Below, in pieces: positions 6,960-13,278 of a DNA stretch of 16,148 nucleotides (position 1 is its first letter; each line of letters begins with the position of its first letter). Both the position numbers and the translations under genes were made by a program. The notes under the pieces are model-generated. The model searched no databases. It saw nothing but the letters and a program-made list of their open reading frames with translations, and was not told the DNA's origin. Source of the DNA: Caldisericota bacterium. GTDB lineage: Bacteria; Caldisericota; Caldisericia; Cryosericales; Cryosericaceae. Where the stretch lies: NCBI GenBank assembly GCA_026390285.1, contig JAPLGH010000048.1, positions 1 to 16,148 on the forward strand, read 5' to 3'.

Positions 6960-7556
6960 TCAGCCAGTTATCTCACGCAGTCCGGCAATGGCGTTGCTTT
7001 CCTGCTCAGGACCGGCGACGACGAGTCCCCGTTCCAGGAGCTGCCGAACGATGCGCAAGGAATCGACGGTCGGAGCACTGTTCGCGGCGACAAGTTCGTT
7101 CAGGGTCATGCCATCGTGCGTGACTGCCAACAGGTGGAATTCCTCGACACTGAGGTGCACGGTTTCGTCGGGGGGAACGGCGCGGCTGAACGCTGTGCTG
7201 GCGGCAGGAAGGGCTGCACTCAGTGACTTCATCGCGTTGCGCGCCTCGTCGATCGTTGCCAGCGCCACTTCTATGGCGACAGGGACAGTCTCGTCCTGAG
7301 GGGAGACTGTGCTGTCAACGCCGAATTCGAATGATCCCTCGACGCATATTGCTGCCTCACGCAAGGCATCGAGTCCACGGAGAGAGTCGCATCGGACCGA
7401 CGCTATCTCCCCGTCCAGAAAAGACAGGTCGATCCGGCGGGTCATTCCCAGCGGCATCGTGACTACAAGATGCAGTGTACCAGTCTTGTAACCGTTCCGT
7501 ATCAGGCCAAGGATGGCCTCGAGTGAGAAGTCCCTGAAAGTTCCGCGTAGTTCCAT
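6960..7556 (-). CDS. DUF4388 domain protein
   Basis: A 198-residue cytoplasmic protein. The ATG at 7556 follows GGGAG (7563-7567) with 6-base spacing; an upstream in-frame start at 7604 lacks this support. The first 80 residues fit DUF4388 (PATAN-like): GTFRDFSLEAILGLIRNGYKTGTLHL, then IDLSFLDGEIASVRCDSLRGLDALREAA and a GSFEFG ending. Residues 90-135 are a linker with a helical segment. The last 60 residues (FHLLAVTHDGMTLNELVAANSA through LLERGLVV) resemble the helical C-terminal region that often follows DUF4388. Such proteins often occur with response regulators, GTPases or gliding and polarity genes, so a signalling or scaffold role is likely but inferred. It is divergent from the HD-GYP gene across 459 bases. 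Confidence 0.8.
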   Translation of the reverse strand: MELRGTFRDFSLEAILGLIRNGYKTGTLHLVVTMPLGMTRRIDLSFLDGEIASVRCDSLRGLDALREAAICVEGSFEFGVDSTVSPQDETVPVAIEVALATIDEARNAMKSLSAALPAASTAFSRAVPPDETVHLSVEEFHLLAVTHDGMTLNELVAANSAPTVDSLRIVRQLLERGLVVAGPEQESNAIAGLREITG

Positions 7557-7631
7557 TTCGTGCTCCCATGCGGTCGCCCGTGATTGTTGGCATCGGCGTT
7601 CCACGTGAGCGCTGGGCGAGCCTGTAACTTC

Positions 7632-7659
7632 ATGCTAGGCAGCCCCTTGTCTTTTGCAA
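7632..7659 (-). promoter_or_regulatory. Candidate promoter of the DUF4388 gene
   Basis: On the minus strand TTGCAA (7654-7659) and TAGCAT (7632-7637) are separated by 16 bases. The start of transcription would be near 7625, giving a leader of about 70 bases. Confidence 0.45.
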
Positions 7660-7696
7660 TAGCTTGGTCGCGGGCGGACCGCGATACGAACGGTAC

Positions 7697-7712
7697 ATGA
7701 GAAAAGTCTCAT
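7697..7712. repeat. Short inverted repeat ATGAGA-AAAG-TCTCAT
   Basis: A perfect 6-base inverted repeat around 4 bases, upstream of the DUF4388 promoter. It may be a transcription factor site, but it is short enough to be chance. Confidence 0.3.
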
Positions 7713-7783
7713 CGAAGCCTGATTCAAGCCGTGTTGCGCAGCATCCTACACAGAATGTGAACGATTGCACGGGAGATTTGACC

Positions 7784-7811
7784 TTGCCCGCCGCGATGAA
7801 CCCGCTATGAT
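7784..7811 (+). promoter_or_regulatory. Promoter-like site overlapping a palindrome
   Basis: TTGCCC (7784-7789) and TATGAT (7806-7811) are separated by 16 bases. The -10 box lies inside CCCGCTA-TGA-TAGCGGG (7801-7817), a perfect 7-base inverted repeat that would suit a repressor operator. A transcript would begin near 7818. Confidence 0.4.
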
Positions 7812-7817
7812 AGCGGG

Positions 7818-7900
7818 CGTGCTAGACGAGAAGGTTTCGACTTTCTTTCTCCAACCAACTTACTGCAATGGCGAGAGGCGTAATCCTTTCGCCTTTTCGA
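7818..7900 (+). ncRNA. Candidate small RNA or attenuated leader upstream of HD-GYP
   Basis: A transcript from the promoter-like site would run about 80 bases. It would fold into a stem of 8 pairs, including wobbles, closed by a TTCG tetraloop (7828-7847). A 9-pair stem follows (7870-7878 with 7885-7893, one G-U pair), and then TTTT. The second hairpin has the form of an intrinsic terminator. The region could be a free small RNA or a leader controlling the HD-GYP gene. I recognise no known riboswitch motif. Confidence 0.35.
7870..7897 (+). terminator. Terminator-like hairpin in the HD-GYP leader
   Basis: GGCGAGAGG pairs with CCTTTCGCC around CGTAAT with one wobble pair, followed at once by TTTT. 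It lies 118 bases before the HD-GYP start and does not follow any gene on this strand, which points to an attenuator or the end of a small RNA. Confidence 0.5.
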
Positions 7901-7952
7901 TTTCCCCCGGCAGTGACATCTTTTCCTGCTGACTCGACCGGCATTGTTTTAC

Positions 7953-7980
7953 TTGACGCCACAACGCGCTAGACTTTATT
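7953..7980 (+). promoter_or_regulatory. Candidate promoter of the HD-GYP/pirin operon
   Basis: TTGACG (5 of 6 -35 bases, 7953-7958) is followed after 16 bases by TTTATT (7975-7980), a weak -10. The leader would be about 30 bases. Confidence 0.4.
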
Positions 7981-8015
7981 GAAGCGAAGTGGTATATGAC
8001 GCCAAGGAGGCGCAT

Positions 8016-9041
8016 ATGGCTCAAGATGACGGTGAACTAATACGTTTGGCGCTCGAACAGCTTCCTGACGGCGTCGTTGTAGCCGATGCTCATGACCGTG
8101 TCGTTGCACTCAACGCTCAGGCGCGGCTCATCAGAGGCGCGCGGTCAGATGCCAGCGTTGCCTTTCCCCTGCTCTTTGCGGGCTCGGTGACCGAGGATGT
8201 CGAAGAGGGTCTTGGAGCGTTGCGGACAGGAACGGCGACGGAGTTCTCGGTTGTGGAGGGCGACCCTTCGACAGGAAGGGTCTATGAACACCGATGCGTC
8301 CCCGTAAGAACTCAAAGTGGCACGTATGCCGGTACTGCCGTCACGTCTCACGATGTGACAGACCGACAGCTTCAGGATGCCCGTCATGAGGCGCGAGTCA
8401 GTGGGCTTCAGCAGCAGGTTGTAGCCCTGCAGGATGCATTGCAGGAGCGCTTCGTGGACGGCATGATTATGCTGGTCGATGCACTGGAGGCTCGAGACCG
8501 GTATACATGTGGACATTCCTCCCGAGTCGCCTTCATGGCCGGCAAGGTTGCGCGCAAGGTGTTGAGTCATGCTGCCGATGCGGTTGAGATCCAGCTGGCC
8601 GCACGTCTCCACGATATTGGCAAGGTCGCAGTTCCCGACCGCCTGCTGGACAAGCCGTCCAGTCTGACGCCGGAAGAAGTGATGCTCATGGACACACATC
8701 CTCTCGTCGGTGAGAGCATCCTGCGCCCTATCGTGCAACTGCGCAATGTCGCAATCATTATTCGCAACCACCATGAACGATGGGATGGAGCAGGCTATCC
8801 AGATGGCTTGTCGGGAGAACATATTCCAATCGGGTCTCGCATTTTGGCTCTCGCCGACACATTCGACGCCATGACGTCTCAGCGTCCCTATCGCAATTCC
8901 CTCTCAGTGGCGGAGGCCCGGGACGAGATTGCAGGTCACCTTGGGACGCAGTTCGATCCCGCAATTGGGCAGACATTTCTTGACATGATCGGTGCAGGAG
9001 AGATTCTGTCCGAGGACCAGCTCCGCGGTGAGGCTGGATGA
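8016..9041 (+). CDS. PAS-HD-GYP cyclic-di-GMP phosphodiesterase
   Basis: A 341-residue cytoplasmic signalling protein predicted to hydrolyse cyclic di-GMP. The ATG at 8016 has AAGGAGG (8004-8010) 5 bases upstream. Residues 8-118 form a PAS domain (LEQLPDGVVVADAHDRVVALN, ending SHDVTDRQ), the sensory part. Residues 118-145 form a coiled-coil linker. The HD-GYP domain follows, with HSSRVA (H167), the HD pair H199/D200 in ARLHDIGKVAVPD, H228, H252/H253, GYPDGL (260-265) and D281 in ALADTFDAMTS. All expected metal and GYP residues are present, so it is probably active. It lacks a receiver domain and membrane segments. Its stop codon overlaps the start of the pirin gene (ATGA), indicating translational coupling. 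The preceding leader contains hairpins that may regulate it. Confidence 0.92.
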   Translation: MAQDDGELIRLALEQLPDGVVVADAHDRVVALNAQARLIRGARSDASVAFPLLFAGSVTEDVEEGLGALRTGTATEFSVVEGDPSTGRVYEHRCVPVRTQSGTYAGTAVTSHDVTDRQLQDARHEARVSGLQQQVVALQDALQERFVDGMIMLVDALEARDRYTCGHSSRVAFMAGKVARKVLSHAADAVEIQLAARLHDIGKVAVPDRLLDKPSSLTPEEVMLMDTHPLVGESILRPIVQLRNVAIIIRNHHERWDGAGYPDGLSGEHIPIGSRILALADTFDAMTSQRPYRNSLSVAEARDEIAGHLGTQFDPAIGQTFLDMIGAGEILSEDQLRGEAG

Positions 9042-9757
9042 TTCGCCGCGTGGCATCGCAGAAGCGACACCTCGCCGCGTCGCAGAGTTCCGAAAACTTT
9101 CTGCTGTTCTCGTACGGCGACTACTTCGAGCCCGGGAACGTTCGCTGGGGTGGTCTCCGGTTTTTCAACGATGACCTGATCCACCCGGCGTGTGGTTTTC
9201 CGCTCCACTTCCATGACGAGATCGAGGTCGTCACCATTGTCGTTGCAGGGGAAGTACGACAGCGGCAAGGGGTTCAGCCTCCTGTACGCCTTCGTCCCGG
9301 TGATGTGCAAGTTCTGTCTGCGGGGACCGGCGTCCATCACCTGGAGATGAACGAGTGCCCGGGACAAGCCCATCTATATCAAGTGGGGATTTTCCCTCGG
9401 GTGCAAGGACTAATGCCGTCTCATGCTGAAGCAGCATTTGGAGCGCTTCCTCCTCCCAACGAGCTGGTCGCAGTCGCGTCCGGTCAGAACAAGGCCGGAG
9501 CGGTTCCGATGAATGCGGACGCGACAGTGTTTGTCGCTTCCCTTGAATCCTACCAGATGATCGAATATCGGATGAATTCGGACCGTTGTGCATTTCTTTA
9601 CCTGACCCGTGGCGCTCTGACTGTCAATGGTGTCGACTATGAGTCAGGGGACCAGGCGCGCATTGCGGACGAACCTGAGTTCATGATCGGAGCGATCGAT
9701 CACTCGGATTTCGTCCTCGTGGATGTGCCGACGCTGGGCCAGACGATTCGCGAATAG
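9038..9757 (+). CDS. Pirin-family bicupin (YhhW-like)
   Basis: A 239-residue two-cupin protein. The start ATG at 9038 overlaps the HD-GYP stop. Its own Shine-Dalgarno is weak (GAGG), consistent with coupling. The first cupin has FPLHFHDEIEVVTIVVAGEV and LRPGDVQVLSAGTGVHHLEMN, which supply the four pirin metal ligands H57, H59, H101 and E103. The second cupin (about 150-235) is degenerate, with GALTVNGVDYESGDQARIADEPE and no clear ligand set, as in YhhW. Characterised members bind Fe or another metal; YhhW and human pirin show quercetin 2,3-dioxygenase activity in vitro, and the physiological substrate is unknown. The link with the HD-GYP gene suggests co-expression, not a proven shared pathway. 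A terminator follows. Confidence 0.9.
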   Translation: MIRRVASQKRHLAASQSSENFLLFSYGDYFEPGNVRWGGLRFFNDDLIHPACGFPLHFHDEIEVVTIVVAGEVRQRQGVQPPVRLRPGDVQVLSAGTGVHHLEMNECPGQAHLYQVGIFPRVQGLMPSHAEAAFGALPPPNELVAVASGQNKAGAVPMNADATVFVASLESYQMIEYRMNSDRCAFLYLTRGALTVNGVDYESGDQARIADEPEFMIGAIDHSDFVLVDVPTLGQTIRE

Positions 9758-9785
9758 CGCACCAAAAGAAGTACAAGCTGTGGGG

Positions 9786-9815
9786 AAAAAGCGAGGGGCC
9801 CCAGACGGGGCCCCT
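9786..9815 (-). terminator. Terminator of the DEAD-box helicase transcript (minus strand)
   Basis: AGGGGCCCC (9794-9802) and GGGGCCCCT (9807-9815) form a perfect 9-base stem around 4 bases. On the minus strand it is followed by CGC and a run of five T (A run at 9786-9790 on the plus strand). Confidence 0.75.
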
Positions 9816-9825
9816 GCGAAGGAGG

Positions 9826-9866
9826 GCATGTGATAACGTTTGGCGCTATCACATGCTTATTATATC
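9826..9866 (+). terminator. Terminator of the HD-GYP/pirin transcript (plus strand)
   Basis: GCATGTGATA (9826-9835) pairs perfectly with TATCACATGC (9847-9856) around 11 bases and is followed by TTATTATAT on the plus strand. It lies between the two convergent genes. Confidence 0.75.
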
Positions 9867-9884
9867 ACCGTTCTGCAAACGCTG

Positions 9885-11201
9885 TCAAGAGGTACGGATG
9901 TTGGCCGGTCTTCTTGTTGCTGAGCGATGATTCAAACTCTTTGGCGGATTCACGCTGTTTTCATGATGCCTGCGCGCTGAGGCGGACTGGCTGTCGCGGC
10001 CGACCGAACGCTGAGGGCGGCTGGAACTCGTACCGGGTCTGGCGTCCCACGCAAACTCGGTTTCACGCCGTGGAGCCGGGGCCTTGTAGTCGAAGCCGGA
10101 AACGGTACGCCGTTCGATGGGCGTTCCCAGAACTTTCTCGATATCGCGGACAAGGATCGTGTCTTGCTCAGTAACGAGGGTGAATGCGTCGCCTGAATGG
10201 AGAGCTCGGCCGGTACGGCCAATGCGATGGGTGTAGGCGTCCGTCGTATCCGGGATGTCATAGTTGATGACGTGCGAGATTTGTGTCACATCGATGCCGC
10301 GGGCCGCGATGTCGGTAGCGACCAATACCTTGTAGCTGCCGTCACGAAAGCCGCCCAGTGCTGCCTGGCGTGCGCGCTGTGACAGGTTACCCTGCAGCGA
10401 CGTCGCGCGGTAGCCTTCCCTGGCGAGCTTCTCGCCGAGTTTCTTGGCGCGGTGCTTGGTGCGTGTGAAAATCAGGACCGACTCTGTATCGGTGTGCCTC
10501 AGAAGCTCGATGAGCAGCGCGGTCTTGAGGTGCTGCGGCACTGGGTAAAGAGCATGTGAAACCGTCTCTACCGGAGCGGAGTGCCCGATCTGGACTGTCA
10601 CGGGGTCACGCAGGATGGCATCGGCCAGATGACGGATGTCCTCCGGCATGGTGGCGCTGTACAACAGGTTCTGGCGCTCAGCCGGGAGGTTCTTGATGAT
10701 GCGGCGGACGTCTGGCAGGAAGCCCATGTCCAGCATCATATCGGCTTCGTCGAGGACGAGGACCTGAATCTTGGTAAGGTCGACCGTACCTTGGCTGATA
10801 TGGTCCAGCAAACGGCCGGGACAGGCGACGACAACGTCGACTCCGCGCCGGAGCGCGTCGATCTGCGGATTGATGCCGATGCCGCCGTAGATGGTGAGGA
10901 CGGTGAGGCGAACCTTGCGGCCCAGGTCGCGGAAGTCCTCGGCGATCTGTTCCGCCAGTTCACGGGTGGGGGCGACAATGAGAGCGCGCAGTGATCCGCG
11001 CGGTCCCGTCAGCAGGCGCTCCATGATCGGGAGTGCATACGCGGCTGTCTTGCCGGTTCCGGTCTGGGCAAGACCCATGACGTCATGTCCTTCCATGACG
11101 GGGGGAATACCCTGCTCCTGGATGGGGGTGGGTATGGTGTATCCGCATAAAACAATACCCGCGGTGAGACGGGGGTCAAGACGGAATGAATCAAATGTCA
11201 C
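9885..11201 (-). CDS. DEAD-box RNA helicase, RhlE-type
   Basis: A 438-residue ATP-dependent RNA helicase for RNA unwinding, likely in ribosome assembly, mRNA decay or cold adaptation. I choose the GTG at 11201, since AAGGAG (11207-11212) lies 5 bases upstream and the protein then begins VTFDSF, the usual opening of the family; an ATG at 11264 would add 21 unconserved residues. Core motifs are the Q motif GYTIPTPIQEQ, motif I AQTGTGKT (45-52), PTREL (78-82), PGRLLD, DEAD (151-154), SAT (182-184), ATDIAARGID (ending near 303) and HRIGRTGR (325-332). The last 65 residues form a basic Arg/Ser/Asn-rich tail expected to bind RNA non-specifically, as in RhlE and CshA relatives. It is transcribed from a strong promoter with a long leader and converges with the pirin gene. 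Confidence 0.93.
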   Translation of the reverse strand: MTFDSFRLDPRLTAGIVLCGYTIPTPIQEQGIPPVMEGHDVMGLAQTGTGKTAAYALPIMERLLTGPRGSLRALIVAPTRELAEQIAEDFRDLGRKVRLTVLTIYGGIGINPQIDALRRGVDVVVACPGRLLDHISQGTVDLTKIQVLVLDEADMMLDMGFLPDVRRIIKNLPAERQNLLYSATMPEDIRHLADAILRDPVTVQIGHSAPVETVSHALYPVPQHLKTALLIELLRHTDTESVLIFTRTKHRAKKLGEKLAREGYRATSLQGNLSQRARQAALGGFRDGSYKVLVATDIAARGIDVTQISHVINYDIPDTTDAYTHRIGRTGRALHSGDAFTLVTEQDTILVRDIEKVLGTPIERRTVSGFDYKAPAPRRETEFAWDARPGTSSSRPQRSVGRDSQSASARRHHENSVNPPKSLNHRSATRRPANIRTS

Positions 11202-11383
11202 GTGAGCTCCTTGTGCCGGCGCTCGACAGGATGACGCTCTCAGACAGTCAGCAGGCGGCTCCATATGTTGGATGTCGCCGCACGGGTGTGGCGAGCGCTA
11301 TTGGACCCATGCTTTGAGACATCGACAGTGAGCGTTCGATCGGATTTCTCCGGTCGTCTGTTTCCCTGTGCACAGACCTGCAA
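11202..11383 (-). promoter_or_regulatory. Long 5' leader of the DEAD-box helicase mRNA
   Basis: About 180 bases lie between the predicted transcription start (near 11383) and the GTG start. Long structured leaders are known for cold-shock helicases, so post-transcriptional control is plausible. I see no known riboswitch and no supported ORF in it. Confidence 0.35.
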
Positions 11384-11389
11384 GACACG

Positions 11390-11419
11390 ATAGTATGGGT
11401 TCGAACGAGGCATTGTCAA
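11390..11419 (-). promoter_or_regulatory. Promoter of the DEAD-box helicase gene
   Basis: On the minus strand a perfect TTGACA (11414-11419) is followed after 18 bases by TACTAT (11390-11395). It lies in the gap after the ABC-F gene, so the helicase is its own transcription unit. Confidence 0.6.
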
Positions 11420-11490
11420 CGAAGGTTATGTGGTGACGATGGTTGTGGGTATGGCAAGAGGCCCGCCTGTGTGAACGGTAGTTGAAGACC

Positions 11491-13107
11491 TCAGGACTCC
11501 CCGTCGTCGAAGCGGTTCTCCTGCGACCAGCCACCGATGCCGTCCAGTGAGATGAACTGTTGACCGACGGCACGGGCGAGTGCTGTATCGTGTGTGACCA
11601 TCACCAGAGCTCCGGTGAACTGCGACAGCGCCTGTTCCAAGAGCATTACGGCGTCGATGGTCAGATTCCCCTCAAGCTCGTCGATGACGAGCAGGTCGGG
11701 CCTGCACGCGACCAAGCGGGCGATGAACACGCGTTTCTGCTGGCCCGCGGACAGCAATGCCAGTGGTTGGAAGACCTGATCGTCTTCGATGCCGAGCGTC
11801 CCGAGCAGGATGCGTGCTTCCTCGTTGCCGACCCGGCTCGCCTGCCGCACCAGATCGATGGGAAGGTCCTCGCCATGATCCAGCATGATCTGCTGCGGCA
11901 CGAACCCGACCTTGACCGATGGCGACAGCATCACCTTGCCGGCATCCGGTCGTTGCTGCCCAATCATCATCTGGAGCAGAGTGGACTTGCCCGCCCCGTT
12001 CGGCCCAAGCAGACACCAGTGCTCACCACCACGGATGGTCAGCGATAGGTCACGGAACAGGATACGTTCCCCGGCCGAAGCTGTGATACGCACCAGCGAG
12101 ATCAGGGTGCCGCCTCGGGGCGAACCCTCCAAGACGTAGTTCCGCTTCTTCTCGATGAAGGGTTTCGCTGTGGTTGCCTCAGCAAGTGACCGTTCCAGTT
12201 GGGTACACATGGCTTTGGCACGCTTCTCCATCCTGGCTGCCTTGTGACTGAAGAAACCCGAGCTCGACCTGTATGCCAGCACCTCGATACTGCTGGCCTG
12301 CTCTTTGACCATGCCGATAGCTCTTTTCAGCTGCTTCACTTTGCGTGTCTGCACAGCGTAGATGTCACGATCATGCTCCCTCTCAGCTTTGACAGTCGCC
12401 ATGTACGTAGTGTATCCGCCGGCGCACAGCCGTGCGCGTCCATGCGTCAACTCCAGGACCTCTGTACCGACCAGGTCCAGGAAGTGCCGGTCATGCGACA
12501 CGACCACATACGGCCGGTCCAGCTCCTGAAGCATTGTGGCTAGCTGTGCGCGCTTCTCGATATCCAGATGCGAGGTGGGTTCGTCGAGGATCAGGAGGTC
12601 GGGTGACGCGAGCAGTGCTTCCGCAACGCGCAGCCACAGGCGCTCGCCGACCGACAGTGACGCGACCATGTGGCCCCAGAGCTCTTCCGGCAGTCCGGCA
12701 CCGGCCAGCGTGCGCTGGATCTCGGCCAGAACCGCGTAGCCGCCCTGCGCTCCAAATTCGGCGGCCGCTTCTGTGGTGCTGTCGGCATCGGAATCCGATT
12801 GCATGATGCTCCAGGCCGTTGCGAGGAGTGGGTTGCGAGCCGCGAGGGCGCTCGTCATGACCAGACGCCTGTCGCCCGTGTCCATTTCGATGAGTGCGAT
12901 CCGGGGCGCCGGGCGGGATCTACTGATTGTGCCTGACGTCGGCTGCAGCTTTCCTGTCAGCAGCCCAAGCAGGGTCGACTTGCCGCTGCCGTTCGGGCCG
13001 ATGATGCCAAGCCGGGACGCATCGGAGACAGCGAAGGTGACTCCCTCGAAGAGGAGCTTGACTTGTTCAGGATACGAAAAAGCAAGGTTCGTGCAAGTGA
13101 TCTGCAT
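11491..13107 (-). CDS. ABC-F family ATPase
   Basis: A 538-residue soluble protein with two ABC nucleotide-binding domains and no membrane segments, the layout of ABC-F translation factors that act at the ribosomal E site. The ATG at 13107 follows GGAGG (13113-13117) with 5-base spacing. Domain 1 has GPNGSGKS (37-44), a signature SLSVGE in place of LSGGE, and DEPTSHLD (D175, E176). A charged linker of about 90 residues (roughly 235-325, with KVKQLKRAIGMVKEQ and AARMEKRAKAM) separates the domains. Domain 2 has GPNGAGKS (368-375), LLSAGQQKR (451-459) and an odd Walker B/D-loop DELEGNLTID where DEPTNHLDI is expected; the catalytic Glu (E477) and switch His (H506) remain. It could be a housekeeping ABC-F or an antibiotic resistance factor; sequence alone does not decide. 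Confidence 0.88.
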   Translation of the reverse strand: MQITCTNLAFSYPEQVKLLFEGVTFAVSDASRLGIIGPNGSGKSTLLGLLTGKLQPTSGTISRSRPAPRIALIEMDTGDRRLVMTSALAARNPLLATAWSIMQSDSDADSTTEAAAEFGAQGGYAVLAEIQRTLAGAGLPEELWGHMVASLSVGERLWLRVAEALLASPDLLILDEPTSHLDIEKRAQLATMLQELDRPYVVVSHDRHFLDLVGTEVLELTHGRARLCAGGYTTYMATVKAEREHDRDIYAVQTRKVKQLKRAIGMVKEQASSIEVLAYRSSSGFFSHKAARMEKRAKAMCTQLERSLAEATTAKPFIEKKRNYVLEGSPRGGTLISLVRITASAGERILFRDLSLTIRGGEHWCLLGPNGAGKSTLLQMMIGQQRPDAGKVMLSPSVKVGFVPQQIMLDHGEDLPIDLVRQASRVGNEEARILLGTLGIEDDQVFQPLALLSAGQQKRVFIARLVACRPDLLVIDELEGNLTIDAVMLLEQALSQFTGALVMVTHDTALARAVGQQFISLDGIGGWSQENRFDDGES

Positions 13108-13176
13108 ATGTTCCTCCGTGTTCGTCGCCACAGTGTCGAAGGCATGTGACGCAGTTGATGCTACGGTATGACGGAA

Positions 13177-13206
13177 CTATGCAATTCGCACTCGAGGTAC
13201 CTCCAT
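13177..13206 (-). CDS. Possible leader peptide upstream of the ABC-F gene
   Basis: In the predicted ABC-F leader a short frame reads MEVPRVRIA followed by TAG. Within it an in-frame GTG (13191) has GGAGGT (13199-13204) 7 bases upstream and would give the four-residue peptide fMRIA. The ABC-F gene starts 69 bases after its stop codon. Several antibiotic-inducible ABC-F genes are known to be controlled by ribosome stalling or attenuation on such leaders. Translation here is inferred, and I see no clear terminator or anti-terminator pair. Confidence 0.25.
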   Translation of the reverse strand: MEVPRVRIA

Positions 13207-13236
13207 GGGCTCCAAGCAACGCCCGATCGCGCGAAC

Positions 13237-13264
13237 ATGATACGACATGCTATTGTATTGTCAG
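13237..13264 (-). promoter_or_regulatory. Promoter of the ABC-F gene
   Basis: On the minus strand CTGACA (13259-13264, 5 of 6) and TATCAT (13237-13242, 5 of 6) are separated by 16 bases. The leader would be about 120 bases. The promoter lies after the HAD stop, so ABC-F can be expressed separately. Confidence 0.6.
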
Positions 13265-13278
13265 AAAGAGCTTGACTT

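Larger units (their letters stand above)
7557..8015. other. 459-base divergent intergenic region with several regulatory signals
   Basis: No protein gene is supported here. The region holds a minus-strand promoter for the DUF4388 gene (7632-7659), a 6-base inverted repeat ATGAGA/TCTCAT (7697-7712), a plus-strand promoter-like site within a CCCGCTA/TAGCGGG palindrome (7784-7817), two hairpins ending in a terminator-like T-run (7828-7897), and a second plus-strand promoter-like site (7953-7980) before the HD-GYP gene. Confidence 0.7.

Noticed and set aside
7784..8000. Cyclic-di-GMP riboswitch before the HD-GYP gene
   Set aside because: I looked for GEMM-type conserved core segments and did not see them; only generic hairpins are present.
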